64,000 nucleotides of DNA. Origin: an uncultured Clostridia bacterium (GTDB taxonomy: Bacteria > Bacillota > Clostridia > Christensenellales > UBA1242). Of this stretch, positions 33,499 to 42,333 are shown piece by piece. The DNA lies in NCBI GenBank assembly GCA_934747965.1, contig CAKVHI010000001.1, forward strand, positions 1-64,000, in the 5' to 3' direction. The first letter of the stretch is position 1. The number at the start of each line of letters is the position of its first letter. The position numbers and the translations under genes were made by a program. The notes beneath the pieces are model-generated. The model was not told the DNA's origin. It saw nothing but the letters and a program-made list of their open reading frames with translations, and did no database searches.

Positions 33499-34449
33499 TT
33501 AAATAATGTATTTTAATTTATTTATTTTATCCAATTCTTCTTTTCTTAAAGGCGTTCTAATTTCATCTCCAACATAATATCTCATGCCGTTACATTCATA
33601 AAATGAAATTGTTTTAAACAAATCTAAAACAACAATCGTTATTGGAATTGTGATTATTAGACCTGCAAAAAAACTATATATGCTTAAAAAAATGTTGCAA
33701 ATCAAAACAATAAACACAAGCATAATACTTGAGCTTAAAAGTTTAAAATATTTTTTTCCAATAGTTTTTAAGCCAGTTTTTAAACTTTTAAAAACTCCAT
33801 TGTCGTTAACAATGATACTTGGGCAAAAGCCCGAAATCAAACTAAGATAAATTCCACTTACCAAAGTAATAAGCAAAAACATAAGCATTGGTATTAAAAT
33901 TTTGTAAAGTGCGCCTAATTTGTCATAAAGAGTAAATCCATAATAGCAAATAATCACAAGGCAAGCAAAATAAGGCAAACTTACAACAAATTTTACGATG
34001 CTTTTAAGCAAACTTTTAAAGGTTTTTCCAACCATGCTTTTAAAAAACGATAATTTTGTTTTGCTTGTTAAATTTGCATTTAAAAGGTCAATAACAGCAA
34101 GTTCATCTAGGCTTCCAAAAAGCACAATCAACACAATAAACACACTTAAAGCCACAATGCAATTAACAAGTATTTCTCCGCTAAATGTTGAAAATAAACT
34201 AATCAATTTTAAAAATATATCTTTTATTCCAATAAAAATATTTGAAATGTTAAAACTTTCAAACATAAACACAAATTTGTCTGAAACAAAACTATAAAAT
34301 CCCAAATTTTGAAGTTCGGTTAAAAACGGAACACCAATAGTCCCTGCAACCCCAACAGACAAAAGCAAAATAACCAATTTATACAAAAAAACCTTATAGG
34401 TTAAACTAAAATTGGTTAATAAAAGTTTAAATGTATTTTTAAAAATCAT
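33499..34449 (-). CDS. Multi-pass membrane protein, unknown
   Basis: 316 residues with about six hydrophobic segments ('LVILLLSVGVAGTIGV', 'LVNCIVALSVFIVLIVLFG', 'FVVSLPYFACLVIICYYGF', 'LIPMLMFLLITLVSGIYLSLI', 'LVFIVLICNIFLSIYSFFAGLIITIPI') and a polar C-terminal tail ending in basic and acidic helices. It resembles in layout the DUF975/DUF4013-type membrane proteins but shows no motif I can name. It is 9 nt downstream of another membrane protein gene of similar design and 9 nt upstream of RNase J, all co-directional, so one operon is likely. Confidence 0.8.
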   Translation of the reverse strand: MIFKNTFKLLLTNFSLTYKVFLYKLVILLLSVGVAGTIGVPFLTELQNLGFYSFVSDKFVFMFESFNISNIFIGIKDIFLKLISLFSTFSGEILVNCIVALSVFIVLIVLFGSLDELAVIDLLNANLTSKTKLSFFKSMVGKTFKSLLKSIVKFVVSLPYFACLVIICYYGFTLYDKLGALYKILIPMLMFLLITLVSGIYLSLISGFCPSIIVNDNGVFKSLKTGLKTIGKKYFKLLSSSIMLVFIVLICNIFLSIYSFFAGLIITIPITIVVLDLFKTISFYECNGMRYYVGDEIRTPLRKEELDKINKLKYII

Positions 34450-34458
34450 AAATTTATC

Positions 34459-35283
34459 CTACTTAATTTGAAAGTATTTTCTTTCGTCATAACGAGTAAT
34501 GTTTGATAGGTCAAAATAAGCCGTTAGTGCAAAAGAAGAATAGTATATAATAGAAATTATTAAACATATAGTATTGACTATACCAAGCGCTATACCACTA
34601 AAGTTAAAAATTGAAATTAAAGGAATAATTATAACAAAAGGTAGCAAAAAAGCAAGTGCAAGATTAAAGAAATCTTTTCCAATCAAATTAATCGTGCTAG
34701 ACAATGCTTGTTTAAAATTATAACCATTAATCATCATGTTAGGAACATTTATAAGAATTGCAAGTCCGCTTAAGCAAATAACGCAAAAATAAAGCGTAAA
34801 AAGAATTATTGCAACAACAACACTTGCAACGCCTGCAGTAGAATTTAATCCGCTCAAAATCACGTGGAATAAATAAATTAAAGTTCCACACAAAAAGGAA
34901 ACTATAAAGTTAATCACAACAAAAATAGACAAATTTAACAAAACAATTAGCAAATTGTTGTTAACATAATGTTTATAATTGCCATAATTTCTTTTTCCGC
35001 TTCTAAAATGGTTTTCAATTTCGCCAACAATAACACTTGCAAAAACGCCTATCAAACACAAAGCAATAACATAAAATAAGATTTTAAGCCAGCTTATGTC
35101 TATAATTGAATAAAATATGTCAGCAAAACCCGTAACAGCCAAACTAGAATAGTTATTAATAAACTCTAAAAATTTAAACGGACTTAATAAGCTTCCAATA
35201 AAAATTGCAGGAATTAAACTCATTAAAAACAAAAACAAAATGTTTTTAACACAATACTTAAAACTTAGTTTAATATAACGCAT
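34459..35283 (-). CDS. Multi-pass membrane protein, unknown
   Basis: 274 residues with about six transmembrane segments and a short polar loop 'GEIENHFRSGKRNYGNYKHYVNNN' after the second, similar in plan to the next gene; the two could be distant paralogues or partners in one complex. There are no signal peptide cleavage or catalytic motifs. AAAGGAAG precedes the ATG at 35283. It starts the probable operon membrane protein - membrane protein - rnj - methyltransferase. No family recognised. Confidence 0.8.
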   Translation of the reverse strand: MRYIKLSFKYCVKNILFLFLMSLIPAIFIGSLLSPFKFLEFINNYSSLAVTGFADIFYSIIDISWLKILFYVIALCLIGVFASVIVGEIENHFRSGKRNYGNYKHYVNNNLLIVLLNLSIFVVINFIVSFLCGTLIYLFHVILSGLNSTAGVASVVVAIILFTLYFCVICLSGLAILINVPNMMINGYNFKQALSSTINLIGKDFFNLALAFLLPFVIIIPLISIFNFSGIALGIVNTICLIISIIYYSSFALTAYFDLSNITRYDERKYFQIK

Positions 35284-35410
35284 TTTTAACTTCCTTTCTT
35301 AATTATATAACAAAAATTTATAAATTACAATTATTTTATAAAAATTTTAATTAATCATGCAAAATTTTTAAATATTAATGTCGAAAGTGATATTTTATTT
35401 GCTTAAAAAT

Positions 35411-35433
35411 AAAAGTGCATAGTTTGCACTTTT
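35411..35433 (-). terminator. Intrinsic terminator of gltX
   Basis: AAAAGTGCA-tagt-TTGCACTTTT, just 3' of gltX. Confidence 0.8.
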
Positions 35434-35448
35434 ACTTTTTAAAGACGA

Positions 35449-37107
35449 CTAAATCAATTTAGTTCTATGTTCAATTTCTTCTTTTCCCAAAATTTTGCAA
35501 ATTTCATATAGGTCTGGTGTGTTTTTTTCTTTAGTCAAACCAACTCTAATAATTCCCGCAACATCAGAATAACTTCCAGCATAATTATCTGGATTTTCTT
35601 TGTATTGTTTCATATCAGTTGCAAAACCCAAATCTTCTCCCAAAAACTTAATTTTTTCAAACCAAGTGTTCTTGTCATCATTTTCATCATAACTATTTAC
35701 ATATCTTTCGAGCAAAGTTTTTATGGTAACTCTATCAAATTTTTCATCAAAATCATAAGTCGTTTTTTTGTCAAACAATTCTCTGAAAAAGTAATAGTAT
35801 AGTTTTTTAATATCAGAATAGGTTGTTATATCTTTTCTTGGTTTCTTAGTTCCCCTTTCAATAGAAAACATTTTTATTGCATAGTCTTTTTTATCACATA
35901 TCAAATTATAAAGTTCGCTATCATAATTTTTTGCAAAATTTAAAACATCATCATAAACTTTTTCTGCACTAAATCTGCTTATAACATTTCTTGAAATAAA
36001 ATTTAATTTTTCATGGTCAAATTGTGCTCCGCTTTTGTTCATGTTTGAAATTTTGAATTGATAATCTTCAATTTTTGCAAGCGGATTGTTTAGTCTATAT
36101 GTTTCAAAGCCAGAATTTAACAAAATCATTAAGTATTCTCTTATTGCTTCACTAGGATATCCTTGTTCCAAAAATTTTCTGCTGTCTGCCCAAGGGTCAT
36201 AACGCTTGCTAACCTTTCTTGAATTTCCTGTTTTTTCATCAATAGTCAAAATTTGTGCCGTATGCAAATATTTTGGATGATTTAACCCTGCAAACTCAAA
36301 TAACTGTATATGAAGAGGGACAGACGGAAGCCAACTTTCATCTCTAACAACTAAAGATGTGTGCATTAATGTGTCATCAACAAGATGTGCTAGATGATAA
36401 ACTGCCTGCCCATCCTCTTTTAACAAAACATAGTCAATGAAGTTTTTAGGAAGCGAAATTTTACCTCTTAATTCATCAACAAAAACAATTCGTTGTTCTC
36501 CATCACCATCAGCTTTTATTCTTATTTTGAAAGGTTTTTTCTGTTTCAAATTTTCTTCAATTTCTTCAATAGTTAAATTTCTGCATTTTGCCCACTCTCC
36601 ATAATAACCTGTTTGAAGTCCAAGCCTTTTTTGTTCCTTTCTGTAATCACAACTATCATCTTCATCATCGCCACTACAAAAACATGGATAAGCCTTTCCT
36701 TTCCTTACAAGTTCTTTGCAAAAAGCCTGATATATCTCTTTTCGTTCACTTTGCTTATATGGTCCATACTCTCCAACTTGTTTGTCACAAGAAACATAGC
36801 CTTCAGTAGGCTCAACGCCAAAATCTTTAAGGCAAGGATACATAATATCGGCTGCACCTTTAACTTCGCGTTTTTCATCAGTATCTTCAATTCTTAAAAT
36901 AAACACCCCACCGCTTTGCAAAGCAAGCGTTTTGTTAAGTAGAGCCTGATAAACTGTTCCGATGTGCAAATAACCAGTTGGGCTTGGAGCAACACGCGTA
37001 ACTAAAGCCCCTTCTTTCAAATCTCTTTTTGGATATTTTTCTAAATAATATTTTATATCTTTGTCAATATTCGGAAACAACAAATCCGCTAATTTTTCAT
37101 AATCCAT
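35449..37107 (-). CDS. gltX: Glutamyl-tRNA synthetase
   Basis: A 552-residue class I synthetase. The HIGH motif appears in 'RVAPSPTGYLHIGTVYQALL', followed by 'FILRIEDTDEKREV'. A zinc-like cysteine region 'YPCFCSGDDEDDSCDYRK' and the KMSKS equivalent 'SRKVSKRYDPW' are also present. It is longer than typical GltX and of the divergent clostridial type with extra insertions, so its charging specificity (Glu only, or also tRNA-Gln) is open. The start is the ATG at 37107, because AAAGGA lies 7 nt upstream; the longer in-frame start lacks a ribosome site. Confidence 0.93.
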   Translation of the reverse strand: MDYEKLADLLFPNIDKDIKYYLEKYPKRDLKEGALVTRVAPSPTGYLHIGTVYQALLNKTLALQSGGVFILRIEDTDEKREVKGAADIMYPCLKDFGVEPTEGYVSCDKQVGEYGPYKQSERKEIYQAFCKELVRKGKAYPCFCSGDDEDDSCDYRKEQKRLGLQTGYYGEWAKCRNLTIEEIEENLKQKKPFKIRIKADGDGEQRIVFVDELRGKISLPKNFIDYVLLKEDGQAVYHLAHLVDDTLMHTSLVVRDESWLPSVPLHIQLFEFAGLNHPKYLHTAQILTIDEKTGNSRKVSKRYDPWADSRKFLEQGYPSEAIREYLMILLNSGFETYRLNNPLAKIEDYQFKISNMNKSGAQFDHEKLNFISRNVISRFSAEKVYDDVLNFAKNYDSELYNLICDKKDYAIKMFSIERGTKKPRKDITTYSDIKKLYYYFFRELFDKKTTYDFDEKFDRVTIKTLLERYVNSYDENDDKNTWFEKIKFLGEDLGFATDMKQYKENPDNYAGSYSDVAGIIRVGLTKEKNTPDLYEICKILGKEEIEHRTKLI

Positions 37108-37220
37108 ACTCAATTCCTTTAACTTTAAATTTAACAAAAACATATTGCCTTTAAAGTTGAATAAAACAATAGTTTTGTTTTAATTTCAAAACTATTTCAT
37201 TTTACATTAAAAAAACAAAA

Positions 37221-37251
37221 AAAGCAACTAAAAAACTTAAGTTGCTCTTTT
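37221..37251 (-). terminator. Intrinsic terminator of the lipoprotein gene
   Basis: AAAGCAACT..AAGTTGCTCTTTT, adjacent to the stop codon at 37257. Confidence 0.75.
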
Positions 37252-37256
37252 AATCT

Positions 37257-38297
37257 CTACAAACTTTTCAAAAATTTTATTAAACTTTTTGAATAATTTA
37301 AAAGATTGTTTGCATAATTTGAAATTTGATTTTGATACAAACTATATTTTTCATCATTGCTTTTCACAATATCACTATTCAAAGCTTCACAAGAAGAAAT
37401 AAACACCACTTCCTCTTTGTTCAAACTGTCTTCTAAAGCCTTGATTATCTTAAAATTTTCAATTTTCTCAACATCGCCGTCTATTATTTTAGGATTAACT
37501 TGAAGTGTAAGAAGCTCTCTTAGCGAAACACTCAATTCACTATTTTCTGCAATATTTTGAAGTAAATCTGACGAAAAGATTAAGATATAATTAGAAATCA
37601 AAATATTACAATTATTTATTAATTGATTAAAATTTGAATAGGTAAATTCAATTTCTGATGTAGGCTTGTTAAGCAAAGTACTAATTTCTGTTGAAGGAAA
37701 GATATTATTTACTATCGCATAATAATAGTTTTTGTTAAATTCAAGCAAATTTTTTAAGCAAATATTCAAACTGTTTAAGTAGTTATTCAAATCATAAATT
37801 GCAGTTTGTTCGTTCGCTACCTCTAAATATGTTTTTTCGCTGTTGTTAAAAACACTTTCTAAAGATTTTTTGTTTGTTTTTAAAGTTTCAATATTCTTTT
37901 GCAAATCTTCTAAAGCAATATACATACTTTTCTTATATTTTTTTTCAGTCATTTTGTCATAAGTTATTTTTAAAGCATCAGTAGAAAAATATGTAGAATT
38001 TACTGCTCTATATAAAAGCCCATAGATGTTGTCCATAACAACATTCTCTCGGTCGCTTGTTGATTTCAAATAACCAAAGGCATCAATATTATCATTGATT
38101 GCAGAACTTAAACTTCCACTTTTATAAACAGGATTAAAATCATCGCCAACAAACAAATTATCTTGATTTTTAGAACAAATAAACTGATACTTGTCGTTTA
38201 TACTAACCAAAGTTGCCTTGTCAGCATAAGTGCAACCTGAAACAAAAAATACAATTAAAAGCAAAAAACTTAATACTATACCACTAAACTTCTTCAT
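37257..38297 (-). CDS. Lipoprotein, unknown
   Basis: 346 residues beginning with a lipoprotein signal peptide whose lipobox is 'FVSGC' (Cys at about 22), so the protein should be anchored to the outer face of the membrane. The rest is mostly helical, Asn/Lys/Leu-rich, with no recognised domain. Its start overlaps by 14 nt the end of the upstream gene, which encodes another membrane-anchored helical protein; the two may act together. A promoter was not identified between them. Confidence 0.8.
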   Translation of the reverse strand: MKKFSGIVLSFLLLIVFFVSGCTYADKATLVSINDKYQFICSKNQDNLFVGDDFNPVYKSGSLSSAINDNIDAFGYLKSTSDRENVVMDNIYGLLYRAVNSTYFSTDALKITYDKMTEKKYKKSMYIALEDLQKNIETLKTNKKSLESVFNNSEKTYLEVANEQTAIYDLNNYLNSLNICLKNLLEFNKNYYYAIVNNIFPSTEISTLLNKPTSEIEFTYSNFNQLINNCNILISNYILIFSSDLLQNIAENSELSVSLRELLTLQVNPKIIDGDVEKIENFKIIKALEDSLNKEEVVFISSCEALNSDIVKSNDEKYSLYQNQISNYANNLLNYSKSLIKFLKSL

Positions 38298-39138
38298 AAT
38301 AAACCTCCATATTCAAATAATCTAAAAGTTTATTAAAATCAGCCACTTTAACTTCATTCCCACTTGCTATCACTTCATCATTATCAAAATATTCTTTAAA
38401 CTTTCCATTCCAACTATTTTTGTTATACCCAGCAAACAGAATGCTAAATTTAATAGTATCCTTGCTTGCCTTTTGATTTTTATCACAAAAAGCTTGAATT
38501 TTGTTTTGAACACCTAATAAAAGCCCATAATTTTTGTTGTTTGAATTAACACAATTTTTAGCAATCAAATTTTTGGCAATATGCAAATTAATAAGATTGT
38601 CAAAGCATTTGTTGTTATAAACTTTTTTTAAAGTCAAATCTTCAAAATAGTCATTAACAACCATAAATTGTTCAATAACACTTTTAAAGTCTAGGTTTAC
38701 TTTTTTCTCTCGACTTCTTTCTTCAGATGTCGCAGGGTTTTCAGTTTTTTCTGGATCCAAATAATTTTTCATCAAAGTTACTGAATTATCCAAAGTTTTT
38801 AGTTTTTCATTAAAAGCATTAAAATTGTTTTTAATTTTATTTACTTCGTTTTTATCTAGGCTAACACTATTCAAAATTGTTTCATAAGTTTTAGCACTAA
38901 TTTCTAAGCCCTTATAAATTTCTTCATATTGGCAAAAAGCCGAATAATTTTCACTTGTCGAATCTAAATTTTCTTTAAGACTAAACAAATTCTCATTATG
39001 TTGCTTATTCAAATTATTTTCTTCTATCAAATATTCACTAAGCACAAAAGGCGCATTGTCTCTTGCCACAAAATAAATGCCAAGACCAATTCCGCAAGCA
39101 ATAACAAGCACCACCAATAGCCTTACTATATGTTTCAT
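38284..39138 (-). CDS. Membrane-anchored helical protein, unknown
   Basis: 284 residues with one N-terminal transmembrane helix ('LLVVLVIACGIGLGIYFVA') and an extracytoplasmic, largely helical or coiled-coil region ('NEVNKIKNNFNAFNEKLKTL'). No catalytic motif or family is recognised. It forms a two-gene unit with the downstream lipoprotein gene (overlap 14 nt). It follows the small DUF1858-type gene by 8 nt, so all three may be one operon. Confidence 0.75.
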   Translation of the reverse strand: MKHIVRLLVVLVIACGIGLGIYFVARDNAPFVLSEYLIEENNLNKQHNENLFSLKENLDSTSENYSAFCQYEEIYKGLEISAKTYETILNSVSLDKNEVNKIKNNFNAFNEKLKTLDNSVTLMKNYLDPEKTENPATSEERSREKKVNLDFKSVIEQFMVVNDYFEDLTLKKVYNNKCFDNLINLHIAKNLIAKNCVNSNNKNYGLLLGVQNKIQAFCDKNQKASKDTIKFSILFAGYNKNSWNGKFKEYFDNDEVIASGNEVKVADFNKLLDYLNMEVYYEEV

Positions 39139-39146
39139 CCTAACCT

Positions 39147-39347
39147 CTAATTTTTTTCATTCAATTTTTCCAAAACCAAATTAATGTCAATGTCATGAGT
39201 CTGACATGCCTCTTCTAAAGTTTCCATAACTGAATGAGGACAATGCAAACAATGCATACCAAATCCTAACAAAATAGGCTCAGCATCATCAACAAAATCA
39301 AGGATGTCAGCCAAAATTGTATCTTTTGTAACAACAAATTTTTCCAT
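39147..39347 (-). CDS. DUF1858-type redox-disulfide domain protein
   Basis: A 66-residue single-domain protein of the DUF1858 group, often described as a hybrid-cluster-protein-associated disulfide redox domain. 'TILADILDF', 'AEPILLGFGMHCLHCPHSVMET' with a CxxC, and the following 'EEACQTHDIDINLVLEKLN' are typical. It is probably cytoplasmic, with a thiol or metal-binding role; the partner is not evident here. The start is the ATG at 39347, because AAAGGAG lies just upstream; an in-frame extension of 21 codons has no ribosome site. Confidence 0.85.
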   Translation of the reverse strand: MEKFVVTKDTILADILDFVDDAEPILLGFGMHCLHCPHSVMETLEEACQTHDIDINLVLEKLNEKN

Positions 39348-39432
39348 AATTATCTCCTTTATTTTTATTATATATTTAATTTTACCCTTTGTCAATATTA
39401 ACAAAACCAAAATAAATAATTTTTCATAATTT

Positions 39433-40497
39433 TTATTGAATCAAAACGCTTCCACAATGCGGACAGACATAATCATTTTTATCAATCTCTTTTCCACAAT
39501 TTTCGCAAAGATTTTTTTCTTCAAAACTTTTACCACAAACAAAACATTTTTTTGTATTTTCGCTCAATTTTGCTCCGCATTTATCACACACAAAATATTT
39601 CAAATTTTTGCTTTCAACATCTTCAAGGTCGACTATTGATTTCTTTGAAAATCCACCACTTTGAAATTTTGGCTGTTCTAAATTTCCAGTTTCTTTTATT
39701 TCTTCTTTTTCTTTCAAATTTTCATCAAGTCTTTTGCTATAATCAAGGTCAAAGTCATTTTTATCATTTTTTTCCTCTTGCTCAGCATTTTCAGTTTTAT
39801 CAAACAAAACTAAATCTTCTTTAACATTTTTGTCAGACATTTGAATTTGATTTTCGCCTTCAAAACTTGCCTTCTTAATTTGTCCGGTAAAGTCATCAAC
39901 TGAAATTTCAAAATTTTTAACCTTAACTCCGATTTTCAACAATTTGTCAACAATATACTTATTAAGTTTTTCAAAGTTTACAATTTTGTTATCCAAAACA
40001 AAATAATAAATAAGTTGGCTTACATAAAATTTTAGTTCATTAAATGCGAAATCATTTTCAAAACAAATTTGTTCGCAAATCAAAAATTCTAAAAACTTTT
40101 TTGCATTTGTAATGCTAAACTTAATTTCAAATGCTATGTTGCTTTTTATTTTTTTAACAAAGAACAAATTTTCAGCACTCTGATCAAATAAGTTTACAAA
40201 ATAAAAATCAGCACTAAACTCTGTCTTATAGCCTTTTTTTGTTGGCTTGTCTAATTTGTTAAGTTTGCATGCCTTAGCACAAGTTAAACCATTAATTTCA
40301 TATTCTCCGCTAGGAATTTCATCCAAAAGTTTTTCCCTAGACAAAATAACAACGCAAAAATTTTCAGGAACACAAATTACAGAATTTAATTTAACCTTTT
40401 CTTTAGGGCAAAGCATAACAACCAAATTAGTTAAATTTTTTTTGTCTATTTCAAACTTTTTGCTTTTCTTTTTAAAAATTTTACTAAATAATCCCAC
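39433..40497 (-). CDS. Zinc-ribbon protein with SPFH-like N-terminal region
   Basis: 354 residues. The N-terminal 200 residues ('NSVICVPENFCVVILSREKLLDEIPSGEYEI') read like the SPFH/band-7-type domain of bacterial 'virion core-like' proteins. An acidic disordered linker of about 80 residues follows. The C-terminal end has two zinc ribbons with the pairs CDKC/CFVC and CENC/CPHC. Such proteins probably assemble at membranes; the function is unknown. The start is the GTG at 40497: a near-perfect promoter (TTGTGT-17-TGCTATAAT) ends 6 nt upstream and no Shine-Dalgarno exists. The TTG two codons earlier would lie before the predicted transcript start. Confidence 0.75.
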   Translation of the reverse strand: MGLFSKIFKKKSKKFEIDKKNLTNLVVMLCPKEKVKLNSVICVPENFCVVILSREKLLDEIPSGEYEINGLTCAKACKLNKLDKPTKKGYKTEFSADFYFVNLFDQSAENLFFVKKIKSNIAFEIKFSITNAKKFLEFLICEQICFENDFAFNELKFYVSQLIYYFVLDNKIVNFEKLNKYIVDKLLKIGVKVKNFEISVDDFTGQIKKASFEGENQIQMSDKNVKEDLVLFDKTENAEQEEKNDKNDFDLDYSKRLDENLKEKEEIKETGNLEQPKFQSGGFSKKSIVDLEDVESKNLKYFVCDKCGAKLSENTKKCFVCGKSFEEKNLCENCGKEIDKNDYVCPHCGSVLIQ

Positions 40498-40503
40498 GCA
40501 CAA

Positions 40504-40532
40504 ATTATAGCAAACTTAAAGCCCAAACACAA
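40504..40532 (-). promoter_or_regulatory. Leaderless promoter of the zinc-ribbon gene
   Basis: Minus strand TTGTGT (40527-40532), 17-bp spacer, extended -10 TGCTATAAT (TATAAT 40504-40509), then 6 nt to the GTG start. Confidence 0.8.
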
Positions 40533-40603
40533 CATTTAAGCAAAAATTTAATAATAAAATTTATTTTCAAAGCATATTATGTATTAAATTCTAGGAGGAT
40601 TCA

Positions 40604-41530
40604 ATGATAAATTTAACCAGCATATTAACCAAACCCGTTTTAAGTTTAAGTTGCTCAAAATGTGAAGGAGTTGTAAAAACGGGAATTTTTAATCAAAATT
40701 TTAAAAGATTAAAGTATCTTGTTTTGTTCGATAATGAAGAAGATTTGGAAGACAAAGTTTTGTCAATAAAATCTATTTATTCAAATGGAGAAAATGCAAT
40801 AATAATAAAAGATGACCAAAACTTAACATCTTTTTATTCAACAACCCAAAGTCAAGACAAGCCCTCTCCCATAAACTCTAGTGTCTACACTTTTTTAGGA
40901 AAATTTCTTGGCACAGTTACAGATGTTGTTTTAACAGATTCATATTTCATCCATTCGATTAAAATTGATGAAAAAGAAATTTTAATTGAAGATGTAATTT
41001 CTTGTGGAAAAAACACAATAATTGTTCAGGACGAGCATAAAAAAGCAAAAATTTCTAGTTTAAAAAAGCGTAAGTCAAGTTGCGTTAAAATTGAAGATAT
41101 AAAAATTTCAAACAGTCAAAAAGTTTATATCTTAAAAGATAAAGACAACAAAATTGAAACTCAAAATTCTGCATTATCTTCATTTCCGCACATTACTGGA
41201 CAAGAGCCTATCAAAGCCGAGGACACTCTTTTAAAAGAAGAAGCTCAAACAAATTCTATAAATGAAATTCAAAACACTGGCGTCCAAACCCTACAAGAAA
41301 ACAACATAAAAACTCGACCAAAAGTTGTTTACAATCTAACCGAAGAACCTTCTCAGCCCGGATTGGTTATATCAAATTTTGAGTTTTTGATTGGAAGAAA
41401 ATTAGAGCAAAACATTTATTCAAACAATAATGAATTAATTGCCAAAAAGAATACCAAAATCACGACCGATACAATAATAAAAGCTAGGTTATTCAACAAA
41501 ACTCGAGAGTTAGTTAAATTTTCTCACTAA
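40604..41530 (+). CDS. PRC-barrel-like domain protein
   Basis: 308 residues, cytoplasmic. Small beta-barrel repeats recur. 'GIFNQNFKRLKYLVLFDNEED' and 'TFLGKFLGTVTDVVLTD' look like PRC-barrels of the YlmC/YmxH kind. A C-terminal copy begins 'FEFLIGRKLEQNIYSNNNELI' after a disordered linker of about 80 residues. PRC-barrel proteins serve in RNA processing, sporulation or photosynthetic assembly; no specific role can be given. AGGAGG precedes the ATG closely. It is convergent with the phage-type module and shares a terminator with it. Confidence 0.65.
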   Translation: MINLTSILTKPVLSLSCSKCEGVVKTGIFNQNFKRLKYLVLFDNEEDLEDKVLSIKSIYSNGENAIIIKDDQNLTSFYSTTQSQDKPSPINSSVYTFLGKFLGTVTDVVLTDSYFIHSIKIDEKEILIEDVISCGKNTIIVQDEHKKAKISSLKKRKSSCVKIEDIKISNSQKVYILKDKDNKIETQNSALSSFPHITGQEPIKAEDTLLKEEAQTNSINEIQNTGVQTLQENNIKTRPKVVYNLTEEPSQPGLVISNFEFLIGRKLEQNIYSNNNELIAKKNTKITTDTIIKARLFNKTRELVKFSH

Positions 41531-41564
41531 AAAACAGCCAAACATTTTAGTTTGGCTGTTTTAT
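41531..41564. terminator. Bidirectional terminator at the end of the phage-type module
   Basis: AAACAGCCAAAC-attttа-type loop-GTTTGGCTGTTTT between two convergent genes. The 11-bp stem has T or A runs on both sides and insulates the module from the chromosome on its left side. Confidence 0.85.
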
Positions 41565-41583
41565 TATTGTCCTTTCCAAAAAT

Positions 41584-41907
41584 TTAATTTTTATCTTCTA
41601 AATTTTCTTCACGGATTTTTTCAATTTCTTTTTTTGATTTAATGTCTTCGTTCGTTTTTGTTTTGTTTTCTTCAATCTTTGTTTCATCAATAAAATCTTT
41701 TAAGTCATCTTTGGTTTTAACATCTTTATCAGTTTTATCTTTGTCAACAACCCCGATAGTAACCATAACACCAATGATTGCAACAGAAACCGAAATCACA
41801 GCTTCAATATTAAGTTTTATTTTAAAAACATCCATCAAAATTTCAAGCAAAACCACAACACTGGCCAAAACAGTCATCAAAAATTTATAATTCAAAAATT
41901 TTTTCAT
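41584..41907 (-). CDS. Phage-holin-like small membrane protein
   Basis: 107 residues: a short N terminus, two transmembrane segments ('FLMTVLASVVVLLEILMDVF' and 'AVISVSVAIIGVMVTIGVV') and a long charged tail ending 'EENLEDKN'. The two-helix hairpin with 'VVDKDKTDK' after it resembles phi LC3-type holins ('VxDPTTKG'). It is the last gene of the minus-strand phage-type module. The start is the ATG at 41907 with AAAGGGTG upstream. A holin without a visible endolysin gene is odd. Alternative: a small membrane protein of other role. Confidence 0.6.
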   Translation of the reverse strand: MKKFLNYKFLMTVLASVVVLLEILMDVFKIKLNIEAVISVSVAIIGVMVTIGVVDKDKTDKDVKTKDDLKDFIDETKIEENKTKTNEDIKSKKEIEKIREENLEDKN

Positions 41908-41916
41908 ACTCACCCT

Positions 41917-42156
41917 TTAAACCACTTTAGTTTTGTTTTTTGCTCGTTTTTTTGTACCTTTCACTTCATCTTTGATTTCTTCAATGTTTTTTTCAATATC
42001 TTCAACCACATCAAGATGTTTGTTCAAACTCTCAATAGTTTGCTGATATTTTTTCTCACGCTTAGAGCTATCTTTTAATTCATAAATTAATAGTCCTAAA
42101 AATAAAACAGCGAAAAGTCCATTTTGTATAGCCAAGTTAACTATTTGTTCCCACAT
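41917..42156 (-). CDS. BhlA/UviB-like holin-type protein
   Basis: 79 residues. The N-terminal helix 'IVNLAIQNGLFAVLFLGLLIYEL' is followed by 'KDSSKREKKYQQTIESL' and a coiled coil, the exact plan of BhlA/UviB bacteriocin- or phage-associated holins (PF10960), in which 'QGxFAxLFvxLLxyvxkxnxxRExxyQ' is conserved. It ends in a basic tail ('KGTKKRAKNKTKVV'). AAAGAGAG precedes the ATG. It lies 9 nt before the second holin-like gene. Confidence 0.8.
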   Translation of the reverse strand: MWEQIVNLAIQNGLFAVLFLGLLIYELKDSSKREKKYQQTIESLNKHLDVVEDIEKNIEEIKDEVKGTKKRAKNKTKVV

Positions 42157-42186
42157 AACAGCTCTCTTTGATATCGTTAATTAGTT

Positions 42187-42333
42187 TTAAAGCTTTATGC
42201 TATTCAACTTTTCATTAACAAATTTGTTCAATAAATCAAAATCTTTTTTTAAAAGCATTTTTTCTTTTTCAAAATTTTCAAAAAACTTAGACAAAAAATC
42301 TTGTTTAAGATTGTTTTTATTTTTTAAAACCAT
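42187..42333 (-). CDS. 48-residue small helical protein in the phage-type module
   Basis: An ORF read by eye: ATG at 42333 overlapping the end of the propeller-like gene by 17 nt in another frame, ending with TAA at 42187. It begins MVLKNKNNLKQDFLSKFF and ends NSIKL, is charged, and probably forms a single helix. There is no clear ribosome site, so it would depend on coupling. It fills an otherwise empty gap between the stopper-like and holin-like genes. Coding status is uncertain. Confidence 0.4.
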   Translation of the reverse strand: MVLKNKNNLKQDFLSKFFENFEKEKMLLKKDFDLLNKFVNEKLNSIKL